Part shown: positions 1-10,829 of the stretch, piece by piece | Layout of the letters: each line of letters opens with the position of its first letter | Numbering within the stretch: the first letter of the stretch is position 1 | From: Platerodrilus igneus | Taxonomy: Eukaryota; Arthropoda; Insecta; Coleoptera; Lycidae | Assembly (NCBI GenBank): GCA_036346225.1 | Contig: JARFIW010000588.1 | Location: forward strand, 3,663,501-3,727,500 | Reading direction: 5' to 3' | Length of the DNA stretch: 64,000 bases | Translations under genes and position numbers: made by a program | Notes under the pieces: model-generated | Told to the model about the DNA's origin: nothing | What the model saw: the letters and a program-made list of their open reading frames with translations, nothing else | Databases searched by the model: none

Positions 1-1327
1 CCTAGCTGATTTTCAACAATATACGACCTCGGACTTTCATGTTTACTAACTATTTTAGCAGGTTCCCACATATTATTATTGTGGATTAATGCATTATCTC
101 CCGGATTAAAATGCTTACGAATTTTTACATGTTTATCATATGCTTTCTTATAGTTATTTTGATTTTCAACTAATTTTGTATGAATACTATTTTCAGGTTT
201 GAGTAGATCCGTATGAACCGGAATCTTTGTCCTCAATCTTCTGTTAAATAAAATTTGAGCCGGTGATAGGTTAAGCCCAGGTATTGTAGTATTTCGATAT
301 TGAAGTAAATATAGTTCGATATCTTGATCAAGTAACGAACATTTTTTTAACATATTTTTACATGTTTGAACTGCTCGTTCGGCAAGTCCATTGCTCCTGG
401 TATCATTTGGAGATGATGTAATAAAATTGAAGTTCCAATTGCTGGCAAAATTTTTACATTCTAATGAATTGAACGGCATATTGTCAGTAACAACAAATTT
501 GGGTATGCCATGAACTGAGAATATCTTTTTTAAAATACATATAGCTTCATGAGATGTTTTGTTTTGGGCAGAAACTAGATCCAACCATTTTGAATAATAG
601 TCTTGAAGTGCTAAATAAGTTTTCCCAGCAAAATCTAAGAAATCACAAACAACTTTATTAAAAAGTATGTCAGAAATTTCATGTGCAATCAGTGGTTCTT
701 TGCAATTTGAGTTATGAAACCTTTCACAAATACTACATTTACCAACTAAATTTTCAATATCGGTCATTAATCCAGGCCAATAAACTGTTTCTCGGGCCAA
801 TGATTTTGTACGCACAATGCCACACTGTGATTCATGAAGTAAACATAGGATGTAAAACCTTAGTATTGAAGGTACTATAACTCTGCGACCAAAAAATACT
901 CAATTTTCTTCCACTGAAATTTGGTCTTGGTACTTATAATAAAATTTAACATCTTCTGGGACTTTATTTTTGTTTTCTGGCCAACCATTATGAAAATAGT
1001 GTTTTAATTTTGAAAGAATTACATCATTTTTGTTTCTATTTCAAATTCTTTTCTTTTGTCATCTGTAATGTTCAAACTTTTGCTTAATGAGTGCACCACT
1101 TCTGTGATCCAATCTGTATTGGCATCTGTATTGTCATTCAAGAATGATCTAGATAATAAATCTGCGACATATAGATATTTACTAGGCAAGTACTTAACAT
1201 CTAATTCATATTTTAGTAGTTTAATTTTCATTCGTTGCAAGCGTGTAGAATGTATGTCAGATATACTTTTATTCATAATACTAACAAGTGGTTTGTGATC
1301 AGTAATGACATTACACTTTCGACCATA
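1..1327 (-). pseudogene. pol: gypsy pol: end of RNase H and integrase
   Basis: Minus-strand translation gives the end of RNase H (1019-1276, containing the ADLLSRS motif typical of the RNase H/integrase boundary). Next come an HHCC-type zinc-binding segment with CSIC near 720-790 and an rve core with VVTDN near 480-510. The integrase joins retroelement cDNA into the genome. The frame is broken several times. The C-terminal part continues beyond base 1. Confidence 0.85.
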
Positions 1328-1329
1328 TA

Positions 1330-1585
1330 CAGGGTTGGGATAAAGTATGGAACTAAGTGAATATCTTTAAAACGAAAAGGACGATATTTATGAAACTTTG
1401 TAGATTAATTCAATGAGGCAAAATGCATCTGATATGATTTTCTTTGTTAATAATGTACTTCCGGTTTAGCCGAAAATGCCCTCAATTTTTTTTATTTAAA
1501 TGGGACACCCTGTATATTTTTGCAGATCTTGATAGATCTTGTTAATGGAAATAATCTGTAAAAACAAGATACTAAAGCACTTTAC
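1330..1585 (+). repeat. left terminal inverted repeat of mariner
   Basis: About 256 bp that pair with the right end, far longer than the ~30-bp repeats of classical mariners. Shared blocks include the CAGGGTTGGG end, the AACGAAAAGGACGATATTTA block and an inner ACTAAAGCACTTTA block. Confidence 0.85.
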
Positions 1586-1664
1586 ATTTACTCAATAATA
1601 AATTTTATTTATGAGATTAACGAGAGAATTAATGAGAATAATATTGAATTTAATTTAAACAAAA

Positions 1665-2725
1665 TCATTTTAAATGTTCAAAATGTTCACCGTTTACTTC
1701 CTGACAATATGCAAGTCTATTAATAAATTCCTGAATTACTCTTTCCAAGACTTCTCCATGGATGAGTTCACATTCATCGATGATTCTTTGTTTCAATTCC
1801 TGCAGGGATGTTGGTCGTCTAACGTAAACATGTGATTTCAGGTAACCCCAAAGAAAGAAATCTAACGGACTGAGGTCTGGAGAACGAGCAGGCCACTCTT
1901 CTAATCCTCTACGTCCAATCCATCGATTTGGAAAATTTGCATCTAAAAAATTCAAAACCCGTCTATCATAGTGAGGAGGCGCTCCATCTTGTTGAATCCA
2001 AACATTTTGTGGTAACTGCCCATTTTGATGGAGTGCAGGAATAATTTGGTTATTTAGTAAATCTAAATACTTGTCATCATTCAAGTTTCCGTCTATAAAA
2101 AATTGGCCTATAAGCCTATTTTTCACAATTCCCATTCAAACATTCAACTTTTGCGGATGTTGGGTATGGGCTTTATAAATCCAATGAGGATTCTCATTTG
2201 ACCAATACCTTGAGTTATGGCGATTAACTGTTCCATTTAAACAAAAAGATGCCTCATCCGAAAACACTACATTATTTGCAAAATGCTCGTCGACATTACA
2301 GATGTCCATCATTCGTTCGCAAAACTCCAGCCGTCGGTCAAAATCATCATCAGACAATTCTTGACCTAATTGTATTTTATACGGATGATATTTTTCACTT
2401 TTTAATATCTTCCCTACAGAACGTCGACTTATACCATGGTTTAGTGCCAAATCTGTGGTAGAAGTTTGAGGTGATTTCTTTAATTCAATAGCAATGTTTT
2501 GTCGTTCGTTGCGGTCTGTGGTCTTCCAGTTTTTGGCAAATTTTTAACCATCCTTGTTGCATTAAAACGTTGTAATGTTTTGGTAACTGTTGAACGTGAT
2601 ATAGGATTTCTTTCAGGATGCAAATCATTAAAAATATGACAAACTTCTTCCCTAGTTCTAACACGATCGCCAAAACCAATCATCATTAATATTTCAATTC
2701 GATCTTTCTCAATTAAATGTACCAT
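1665..2725 (-). pseudogene. mariner (rosa-type) transposase, broken
   Basis: A transposase of about 353 codons in three open pieces. The N-terminal helix-turn-helix half (2480-2725) contains SRSTVTKTLQRF and ends in GRPQT. A frameshift lies near 2510-2530. The catalytic half holds FSDEASF, QQDGAPPHY and SPDLSPLDFF. Counting from the D of QQDG to the D of PLD leaves 41 residues, the DD41D signature. An in-frame TGA at 2136-2138 replaces a codon where relatives usually have Trp. Transposase cuts and pastes the element at TA sites; this copy cannot encode an intact one. Confidence 0.9.
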
Positions 2726-2880
2726 TTTTAACCGTACAATTTATTACCGTAAATTACAATTAACTTGACAGTTTGTCTTGACATTTTTCCAACAGTACAG
2801 TACACGTTTAATACAAAGTAAACATCAATTTGCTCATCTAAATGGTTTTTATTCTAATGCGTAAAAACTTAAAAGTGATT

Positions 2881-3165
2881 GTACTAAAGTGCTTTAGTGT
2901 CTCGTTTTTACAGATTATTTCCATTAACCCCGGTATGTATGAATTCGAAATAACAAGATCTATCAAGATCTGCAAAAATATTCAGGGTATCCCATTTAAT
3001 TAAAAAAAATTGAGGGCATTTCCGGCTAAACCGGAAGTATATTATTAACAAAAAAAATCACATCAGAAGCATTTTGCCTCATTGCATTTATCTACAAAGT
3101 TTTATAAATATCGTCCTTTTCGTTTTAAAGATATTCACTTGGTTTCATACTTTATCCCAACCCTG
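2881..3165 (-). repeat. right terminal inverted repeat of mariner
   Basis: Inverted counterpart of the left end. It is slightly longer because of an extra segment of roughly 25 bp near 2930-2960 that has no match on the left. Otherwise the two arms align through most of their length. Confidence 0.83.
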
Positions 3166-3167
3166 TA

Positions 3168-4390
3168 TATAATAATGAAACTTATTTATGGCATAAACAA
3201 TTGATAACAATTCTTTTTCTATCTGAGCAAAATTAATTTCATTACTATTTAGGCTTCGCGAAGCATAAAAATTGGTTTGCCTTCCTGCATTAGACAACAT
3301 CCTAGACCCGATTTGGAAGCATCTGCTTGTATGGTTATCTCTTTAGATGTATCAAAATTTACCAACACAGGGGATTTTAAAATTTTATCATTTATGGACG
3401 ATAATGCTTTAGTATGAATAGGAAGCCATTGGAATTTATTTCCATTTTTTAACAACTCACGAAGAGGAGAAGTTAATTCTGACATGTTTTCTATAAAATT
3501 TCTTAAAAAATTTATCATCCCTAATATTGATTGCAACTCTTTTTTATTGTGAGGGTTATTTATAGCTTGAATGGCTTTTACCCTAGCCGGATCGATTTTA
3601 ATTCTTTTATCTGAAAATATGTGCCCTAGGTACTTAACTGAATTTATTTTGAATTGAATTTTGTTTATATTAAATTTAACCCTTATCATCTTTGCTCGTT
3701 TAACCACTTATTCTAATATTTTATTATGTTCCTCTTCAGTATTGCTTGCTATTAATTAAAATAGACTTGCACACCCGGGATGTCACCGAAATTTTTTGTA
3801 TTAATATACTGAAAATATTCAGGCGCCATACTCAAACCATACGGCAACCTTAAAAATTTCCAACATCCAAACGGAGTTGAAAATGTGCACAAGTCACTAG
3901 ACTCCTTGTCTAATTCAATATGCCAGAAATCATTTTTTAAATCTAGGACAGTGAATATTTTTTTGTTACAAAGATTAGCAGTTATATCATCTCAAGTGGC
4001 TATCAATATATTTTTAGGTCTTTTAATAGCTAGATTAAGATTTTTTGGATCTAAGCATATTCTTAACGAACCATCCCTTTTTTTCAATAATAACCAAATT
4101 ACTGACCCAGTTTTCTGGACTATCAACTTTTGCAATAATGTTTCTACTTTCAAGTTCTTCAAGAGCTAATTTTAATTTGTGACGTATTACAAGTGGAACT
4201 CTTCTGGGTGGATTAGCAATAGGGTTGTGATCCTCATTAATTTCGATTTTGCATTTTTATTTTAACACTCCTACACCCTCAAAAATTTCTCGATTACTTT
4301 TAACAAAGTGTTCTTTATCTTTATATGAGATACGCTTTGTACTCTATGAACCATACTAAGTTTTTTGCATGTTTCAAGACCTAATAATGG
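3168..4390 (-). pseudogene. pol: gypsy reverse transcriptase and RNase H start
   Basis: The open piece 3249-3707 covers the RT thumb and the start of RNase H, with the QADASKSGLGCCL motif. Between 3710 and 4250 the minus strand encodes RT palm elements such as LDPKNLNLAIKRP and PFGCWKFLRLPYGL, with stops between them. The catalytic YxDD region near 3750 reads YFN followed by stops, so the active site is lost. The mariner lies immediately downstream. Confidence 0.85.
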
Positions 4391-4612
4391 TGTGTTAATA
4401 TTTTTTACAATCAAAAATTTTGAAACTTTGAACATCATTAACCGAACAATTTAAGTTAACAGTTCCTAATGGTGTTAAAATATTTTCTCCAAATGCTTGT
4501 AGCTTAACATTTGTTGAACGGAGTCTGTCACTTAAATTAAGATTTTGAAAAGTTTTTGATGGTAGAATATTAAACTCAGCACCCGTATCTAATTTAAAAT
4601 TAATGGTCACAG
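4391..4612 (-). pseudogene. pol: gypsy aspartic protease
   Basis: The piece 4395-4610 reads FKLDTGAEFNILPSKTF. The DTGA catalytic loop of retropepsins is intact. It lies between the gag zinc knuckles and RT, as expected for a gag-pol processing protease. The downstream flap side is frameshifted. Confidence 0.82.
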
Positions 4613-4614
4613 TT

Positions 4615-5452
4615 TCAACATTTACTTTCTGAGACCAATATCCTGCAGTATCTAAATACTGATACTAAATTGATAAAAAAATCTTCAAATTCTTCAACAT
4701 TTTGATTTCCAATTTCAACTTGTCTAACATTTCTTACCTTACAAGCTATTTTAAAATGATTCAATTTACCACACCGCATACGTTTCTTGTTAAATGCAGG
4801 ACATTCCCTTGGGGTATGACGGCTATAGCATCTTCCACAATTAAACTTATTATCATTTTTCCTTTCATAACCTTGATTATTGCTACTGCTGGGCCCTTTA
4901 CTAACAACATCAATTACTTTTTCTTGCACAGATTTTACTTGTTGTTTAGAAATTTCTGCATCCCTACAATATTCAATAGCCTTATCAAGACTTAAATTAC
5001 TATCCCTTGGTAATTTTTCTTGCATGGATTCACTATTGATACCTATTACTATTCGATCACTTATCATTTCAGCATGCAGCAAACCAAATTCACAATTTTG
5101 AGCTAATTTCTTAATTTCGGTGAGAAAATGCTCAAACAATTCACCTTCCAGTTGATTACGTTTATGAAACTTGAATCTTTCGTAAATGACATTTTTTTTA
5201 GGATTGCAGTGCACTTCAAAAGCTTCTGAAACTTTTACCTCATTCTGTTTGTCAGCTTCACTTAAACCAAACGTATTATATAGTTCTATAGCTTCTTCAC
5301 CTGCTAAGCTGAGCAATATATTTGCCTTAATATATTTGCATTTTTTCAGATGCAGCCATAAAAATCTCATAATTTTGTCTGAACTTTCTCCAGTTTTCAC
5401 ACATATTACCATTCAAGTCCCAAGCCGACGGTTTCGTAGCGAAATCACTCAT
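4615..5452 (-). pseudogene. gag: gypsy gag with two zinc knuckles
   Basis: The likely start is the ATG at 5452-5450 (MSDFATKPSAWDLNG). A frameshift near 5340 moves reading into the 265-codon piece at 4615-5412. The middle is a helical capsid-like region. Near the C-terminus there are two Cys-rich knuckles: CGRCYSRHTPREC is normal, while in the next (MRCGKLNHFKIAC) the first Cys pair is degenerate. Gag packages the RNA of the element. The C-terminal tail is frameshifted. Confidence 0.82.
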
Positions 5453-5539
5453 TTTATAATTTTATAATATTTCATCTTTGACAGAACGTAACCACTTTTC
5501 GAAAATTCTTAATTATTTGATGGATACCAATAACTTTTT

Positions 5540-5905
5540 CAGGCACTACATCTCTGCAAAAATTCAAAGAAGTGCACAAACAATTGATCGATCCCTTGCA
5601 AATCACCGATTCCTAGTCACAAGGAATAGCGGAAAGCATGTCAAAAGCTATAAAGGAGGTTGAAGTTGAAAACAGAGGCGAGCTTTTTAAAAAAAGATTA
5701 AGTTACCAGTTGACGATGAGCCTGTACATCTTTATTATACGGACGTGTTAGGTCGAGACGAATACGAAAATATATACAAGTCGGTTATGGAATAAAGTAT
5801 AACCGTCAATTGATACGCATAGTTTGGGAAAAGTCTGTAAGAAATTGATTCAGAAAACAGTGATACAACCTAAAATAATAACGTTTATCCAGAGACTAGA
5901 GGTGT
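5540..5905 (+). pseudogene. decayed Polinton DUF8207-like gene (copy A)
   Basis: This stretch aligns base for base with the minus strand of 26790-27260. Both read as the same decayed coding sequence, with DEPVH, YTDVLGRDEYENIY and, less eroded in copy B, YGVKYNPQSD and SIIEELREEG. That spacing echoes YGIRFNPDSNG and SIIEELREV in the gene at 30167-31195, so I infer a diverged relative of the insect Polinton protein often labelled DUF8207. Stops and frameshifts are frequent. Its role is unknown. Confidence 0.6.
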
Positions 5906-6053
5906 AACAAGAGTTATAATTACTTTTAAAGTCCTTAGCATTTTCTTAAGGAATGCAATTAATTAATTCATAGAATACATTCCCTACCTGTTGCTTCGTG
6001 CGTGTACACAAATCGGGTACAATCGGTACATATCCGAATAGGAGTAGCTTATA

Positions 6054-6125
6054 TATATAAAAGGATTGTTCGTGTAGAAGTTATTATTTGTTAATTGTAC
6101 AGTTTAAAGAGACGATATAACAAAT
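6054..6125 (+). promoter_or_regulatory. TATA promoter and 5' leader of the 76-aa gene
   Basis: TATATAAAAGG lies at 6054-6064, about 62 bases before the ATG. The same arrangement, including a TATAAAAGG box and the AGTTTAAAGAG leader, is kept in front of the paralogue on the minus strand near 26650-26725. This suggests that the promoter was copied together with the gene. Confidence 0.6.
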
Positions 6126-6356
6126 ATGTATAAAGACTTTGGGGAGGTTATTCGAAGATTTCGCAATGCTCTACGAGTAAAAAAAGCAGAATGTGGCCAA
6201 CGCTTTTCGATAGAAGGAGAAAAATGTCATATGTGTCAGTCATACGAGGAAGCAATACAGCACTGTACCGCTGTGTTAGTATTGCCAGAGAATATGGATG
6301 ATTTTATAGAAATAATCGAGGAGATGGAGTTTATAAAACTGTTGGCAGATATTTAA
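6126..6356 (+). CDS. 76-aa Cys-containing protein, Polinton-associated, unknown
   Basis: A small intact ORF that I cannot assign to a known family. It has a basic N-terminus (GEVIRRFRNALRVKKAECG), a possible metal site CHMCQSYEEAIQHC, and an acidic hydrophobic C-terminus (FIEIIEEMEFIKLLADI). A paralogue sits in the bounded Polinton at 26391-26650, again just downstream of a decayed DUF8207-like gene. Conservation of promoter, ATG and reading frame in two diverged copies supports a real gene. A small regulatory protein is possible but unproven. Confidence 0.62.
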   Translation: MYKDFGEVIRRFRNALRVKKAECGQRFSIEGEKCHMCQSYEEAIQHCTAVLVLPENMDDFIEIIEEMEFIKLLADI

Positions 6357-6876
6357 ATGGAATATACATATACTAAATTGTAAGTTTTAAAGTAAAAAAT
6401 TTAACCACCTCAACTATTATCATAAGAAATGAATGATGTGAATTTAGAAATTATTTTTGTATATATTAGCTTGTTTATGTTATAACATATAAATTATACA
6501 TTGGTATTGTTTAATTTTTCAAATGTCCATATAACTGAAATGGGTATCTAAGTTCTTATGAAATGAATTATAACAAAGATGTGTATTTTTTAAAAAGGTG
6601 TTATAAACGTTTTACAAAAATTATTAATCAGAATCGTTTTATTTAAAACTATAACATAATTTTATTTACAGCTATTAATATCTGTAGTTGAAATACAACA
6701 ATTTAGAAACGTATAAGAAAACAAAGTGTGATTAATAGTGTTACAGAATTTTCTCTAAAATCTATAGCTTAAAATTTAAACATCGCTCGTAAATGCGTGG
6801 AATGGAAACCTGTTGTATTCTTCCATATACTCAATTTGTTTACAAATACTGTTTTTAAACAATCTTGGGTAGGTTC
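6357..6876. other. noncoding, AT-rich
   Basis: Homology to the paralogous region (near 26335) continues for about 80 bases after the stop. The rest is AT-rich with no ORF, repeat or recognisable signal. Confidence 0.6.
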
Positions 6877-7548
6877 TTATAAATTCGTATAATATGACCC
6901 AATATCACTATTACTGTATTTGCTTTTAATTACATCATGTGCGAGATTCTGTAAGACATCATTCCTATTATATCTTTCCATTGCGACATCTAACAGAAAC
7001 AGATCTATATTAGGAGTACCGTTTTTAGTTAGTTCTTTTAAACTATTAGCATGGTTGAGAACGATCTGAGATACCCCTAAAAACTGCTCTAAAGTTCCTT
7101 TGGTAAATATCATATAATTCTCATCAAATGTCACCATCTTCACTAAACAAATCTTATTTAAATAAAAGCGCAAGTTGTCGAATTTGCATATCTGATTTCG
7201 CATGCCAACTTCCATAGTGCGTATAATGTGTGGAAGATTTGATATAAACTTCCTAAATACGTTGAGGGATACATCAAGTACGCTCTGCGAAATGGTGTCA
7301 ACAAATCTAAAAATTATTTTGTAATCGTCGAACGGGTTCAGGCCTACAATTATGATTTTGGAAGAAGATTTTGTTATAGTGTATGGTTTTTCAAATAGTA
7401 ACTTGGTTCGTTCTAACTGAATTGCGGCGTTTATACGTTCTTTATGCGCTGCGGTCGATTGGTTTTCCAAATCCTTAATTTGTTCCCACTCATTGGCTGT
7501 AATTTTTAGTTCCTCCAGTAAAAACATTATCGCACACACTGTATGCAA
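6877..7548 (-). CDS. hypothetical 223-aa protein, likely Polinton-associated
   Basis: An uninterrupted ORF in a region where other frames are short. The Met at 7548 opens the frame, but the Met at 7527 (MFLLEELKITANEWEQI) may be the true start because the first residues look like leader. The composition is helical, with no transmembrane segment or catalytic motif I recognise. It lies between a small Polinton-type gene and a second unknown ORF that converges on a polymerase fragment. I infer membership in the same element. Function unknown. Confidence 0.55.
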   Translation of the reverse strand: MHTVCAIMFLLEELKITANEWEQIKDLENQSTAAHKERINAAIQLERTKLLFEKPYTITKSSSKIIIVGLNPFDDYKIIFRFVDTISQSVLDVSLNVFRKFISNLPHIIRTMEVGMRNQICKFDNLRFYLNKICLVKMVTFDENYMIFTKGTLEQFLGVSQIVLNHANSLKELTKNGTPNIDLFLLDVAMERYNRNDVLQNLAHDVIKSKYSNSDIGSYYTNL

Positions 7549-8043
7549 TACTTAAGATGTTCATTCTAGAAAAAATTATTGATTAACAGTTTTTGAATTA
7601 TACATGAAAATATTAATTTCTTCTACGTTTACAAAATTCAAACTAAGACTTACTCTTCTTTGTCGATAGTCCTCACACGAAATTTTCAAAGACGGAAAAT
7701 TCTGTATTACTATTAATTACACTATAAACGACTTTACGTTTTACAAAAATAAACTTAAAATGAACTTTTGGTATCATTTCCCCTGTATTTATGTACATAG
7801 AGAAAGTATAAGTATAATTTGTCCTTACATTAACCCAATTTAAATCAAATTATAGAATGTGTATTCCCGTATATTAACTAAAATTGTGGAAAGTACTTTT
7901 ATTAAATTAATAGTCAGACGTCATCGACAAAACAATGCAAGGCTAATGATCATACATTTCACTAAATTTATTTAGAAAATACGTCTTATTTTGAACTGCA
8001 TTTAAAATAGATTATCTAACCACTTTCTAGCCCCCCGTGCAGA

Positions 8044-8089
<46 letters not shown>

Positions 8090-8697
8090 CCTTTTGGTTT
8101 AATCATTTGTATGTGGATTCACTAATTGAAAATTTTAACAATTCTAGCTACTAATAAATATTTTTTGGAGTTTAACTCTATTATCGAGCTAAATCTAAAT
8201 AAAAATGCAGAGGTGTTTTACTGATAGGTTTTTGAATATTAATACAATATATACAGGTCTTTGTGGGAACTAATTTTAAAAAACGTGATAATTAATTTCA
8301 ATTCCCCCCAGAAAATTCTATACTAATTTTATAGGTTACACCATGGGTTTATCTCAAAGGACAGAGCAATACCGTTTAGAAATAGATTAAAGGTGAATTC
8401 TATACGGTGCTTGCAAAAGGTTGATCTGTAAATCAGTAAGGGGTCATTCGATTTGAAAAAAATTCCGAAGGATTTGAGAACCTCAGGAAAACACAATAAT
8501 AATTGAAATCTTACACGACAGTATATTAAAAATACTGCTAAGAGTAATTTTTTACAATAATTCTAAAAATGGTGTTGGTGGTTAAATACATACAGGTAAA
8601 ACCCACTATAAAACAATTATAAGCGTCACTTTTCCAGTCAAGACTAGCATATAATGCCAATTAACATAATAAAGAGCTGCGCACGCTCGACCATCGG
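7549..8697. other. intergenic spacer
   Basis: AT-rich sequence between two divergently placed ORFs. Apart from a TA microsatellite I see no gene or repeat. Confidence 0.6.
8048..8087. repeat. (TA)n microsatellite
   Basis: About 20 uninterrupted TA dinucleotides. Confidence 0.95.
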
Positions 8698-8776
8698 CAT
8701 AAAAGGCGAGGGAGCCATGTTCCAGTGCATTAGTCGTCAAAGTATCGTCGAGTTTGATTAAAATTACAAGTTAAAG
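8698..8776 (+). promoter_or_regulatory. TATA + Inr core promoter of the 275-aa gene
   Basis: CATAAAAGG at 8698-8706 is followed about 33 bases later by ATTAGTC (8729-8735), an arthropod initiator-like site. This is the usual TATA-to-start distance. The ATG follows at 8777, giving a leader of about 45 bases. Confidence 0.6.
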
Positions 8777-9604
8777 ATGGATTTTTCTTGTGTTGACGTT
8801 ACAAGTGATGTGCGAGCACCACAATTAAATATCAACCACCTAGTTGGTAAGACAACCTATAGGTTAGGCGAATTTTCTCCAAATTATCCCCACCATATAA
8901 TAGAAGTTGGTTTTGATTTATATGGTGGTCTTCAACCTGTCATCCAAGTTATTTGCTGTAGTGGTATGTGTGCTGATTCTACGATAACATTCTCTTACTT
9001 CGATTGGAAGAAATTGTGTACTTTTCAAGTGGAATTTCAAATTCACCAATTTGCTCAAGAATCAAAACAAGTCAGATTAAATGGTTTGACTACTGGAAAC
9101 GACGTTGTTGACATACAATTGGATCAAGATTTCAAATTCCAGCTGAGCACAGCCTTTAATAGAAGTATATGGCTGTTGAACAATTTTGAAAAAGAGAATT
9201 TATATAATATGGAGATTACGAAAGATCGGAATGTTATTGTGCTACCTGCGTACGAGTGCATCAAGCTATTAAATTTGCGAGAATTAATCTGCTTTAAAAT
9301 GGCTGAGCTGAGGTGTAGAAACTTTCAAGAATTTTACAAAAAATTTGTAGGTGATATAAAAAAAGTATGTGGAAATACGACGGAGGAAGAAAGGGTTCAA
9401 ACGTTATTAGAGGGAGAGAGCCGTGCCAGTATTTCTCTGTCTAATGATTGCAGCAATTTAAATTACTTGACGGTGTTGGAAATTATTAAATGTTACCCCA
9501 TCCAGTACGTAAAAGATGCAACTGCAAAGCAATTGCTTGCGCAAATGTTTAGAGATTTGGCTATCCCAGATTCGCCAGACTCTGGTTACCACAGCGGTTT
9601 ATAG
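8777..9604 (+). CDS. hypothetical 275-aa protein, likely Polinton/virus-derived
   Basis: The longest intact non-retroelement ORF in the left third. I do not recognise the family. The N-terminal half looks like beta-rich sequence (GLQPVIQVICCSGMCADSTI, then FSYFDWKKL). The C-terminal third is helical and ends in a Ser/Pro-rich tail (IPDSPDSGYHSGL). It has a good TATA/Inr promoter and is followed within 150 bases by a DNA polymerase B fragment on the same strand, so I infer that it belongs to the Polinton-like remnant. A virion or regulatory role is possible; nothing in the sequence decides. Confidence 0.62.
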   Translation: MDFSCVDVTSDVRAPQLNINHLVGKTTYRLGEFSPNYPHHIIEVGFDLYGGLQPVIQVICCSGMCADSTITFSYFDWKKLCTFQVEFQIHQFAQESKQVRLNGLTTGNDVVDIQLDQDFKFQLSTAFNRSIWLLNNFEKENLYNMEITKDRNVIVLPAYECIKLLNLRELICFKMAELRCRNFQEFYKKFVGDIKKVCGNTTEEERVQTLLEGESRASISLSNDCSNLNYLTVLEIIKCYPIQYVKDATAKQLLAQMFRDLAIPDSPDSGYHSGL

Positions 9605-9754
9605 ATGTTATCAATACATGTATGTATTTTATTAAAAACATATTTCTTGATAAAGTTTGTTTTTACATATTTGTATCGCCAACATTAGCAAAAATTATTA
9701 ATAGACGTATTAAACTATCTTGTTTTTATTTTTAGGTTTAAAGTGGTGTACCCC

Positions 9755-9990
9755 GCAGATAATAAATACAATACACCGCATGTAAACAAAAAAAGTTGTA
9801 GGGAAATTCAATGACAAATTTAATGTGGGTCTAGTATTAAAAGTTGTACCGCAGTAAGGCTAAGTCCGACTGTATTGTAAGTGAGAAAGATACGATTAAA
9901 AAGATTAAAGGGGTCTCACGAAGTGTAGTTAAGAATATTAATATAGATAGTTTTAAGGATATTGTACATTGCGGAAGATTTGGTTCTAGG
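9755..9990 (+). pseudogene. polymerase B C-terminal fragment
   Basis: Frame-shifted coding sequence that matches the C-terminus of the two larger polymerase copies. NKYNTPHVNKK parallels NKYKIPLVNKK, and KAKSDCIVSEKDTIKKIKG parallels KSYCIVSERDVIKKIK. It is followed by VKNINIDSFKDIVH. It lies directly after the 275-aa ORF and shows that 5.5-10 kb is a Polinton remnant. Confidence 0.8.
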
Positions 9991-10399
9991 AAATGAGCAA
10001 CCTACGAAAGTACGGAATATTTGATATTAATGCTAATTGGTTTAGTTACCGCGTTTGTGCACTCTTCGAGTGTCTTCGGCAATCTTCGATTGTTTCCAAA
10101 GAAAATATTCAAGCCTACCATTTCCGAAAATATGACATAGAAGTTATTTAAAATTAAATTGCTTTATTAGTAAGTATCCTGTAGACAACAAGTTGGTATT
10201 CCCTTAGTAAAGGTTTAAAGTGTTTATTTAAAATTTGTATTTCCCTAAATACGTAGTTGATGCTGGTTGCTAGAAAGTACCTTGTGCGAATCCCTTGCAA
10301 TTATCCATCAATTTCTAATGCACTGTATTCAAACATAATTAATTAATAGAAAGTCCAATAAAAGAAATTATATACAGCTTTCATATGTAATTTAGGTAG

Positions 10400-10605
10400 C
10401 CCATACTCGTTAAGAAATTAATTCGAAACGACTTGTATTTTCTAAGCATTGACTATATATTATGACGTGCATAGTTATTAAAAATGTTAAAGATATAATT
10501 TAGACAGCTCATAATCGTTAAAAAATAAATTCCTTAACGACTTGTATTTTCCAAGCATTTGAGCATATAATTATGACGTGCATAGTTATTAAAAAATGTT
10601 AAACC
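10400..10605 (+). repeat. tandem duplication of ~105 bp
   Basis: Two adjacent copies share GACTTGTATTTTC, AAGCATT and ATTATGACGTGCATAGTTATT, with small indels between them. Confidence 0.82.
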
Positions 10606-10829
10606 CGACCTTGATAACTGTTTAAAATTAAAAAAGTTATGGTTTTGAATATTCTAAAAACAGTGCATCACCGTTTGAAAAATGGTTTTGAATATTAAAC
10701 ACTTATGGCTTTATAAAGGATTCATTTCTAAAATTTCCACGGTTTTTGATTTTTGGAGATGTTTGGTTAAAGCATATGTCATAAATGAACAAAAATTTTA
10801 AAGAAATTTGGGAGCTTTAAAGTGTAACT

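Larger units (their letters stand above)
1330..3165 (-). mobile_element. mariner/rosa-type (DD41D) DNA transposon
   Basis: The ends are CAGGGTTGGGATAAAGTATG and its inverted copy ending CATACTTTATCCCAACCCTG. TA lies on both sides (1328-1329 and 3166-3167), the target duplication of the IS630-Tc1-mariner superfamily. The 1836-bp insert carries one broken transposase gene on the minus strand. Gypsy coding sequence resumes on each side. The spacing of the last two catalytic Asp residues (41) matches the rosa group. Confidence 0.93.
1..5470 (-). mobile_element. Ty3/gypsy (Mag-like) retrotransposon, partial
   Basis: On the minus strand the order is gag (two zinc knuckles), aspartic protease, reverse transcriptase, RNase H, integrase, which is the Ty3/gypsy order. 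The integrase side runs off the left edge of the window. The gag side stops about 20 bases before the gag ATG, where homology to a Polinton remnant soon begins, so the 5' leader and LTR are missing. A mariner element sits in the RNase H region. Many stops and frameshifts show it is dead. The Mag-like placement rests on the general look of gag and RNase H, not on a tree. Confidence 0.88.
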
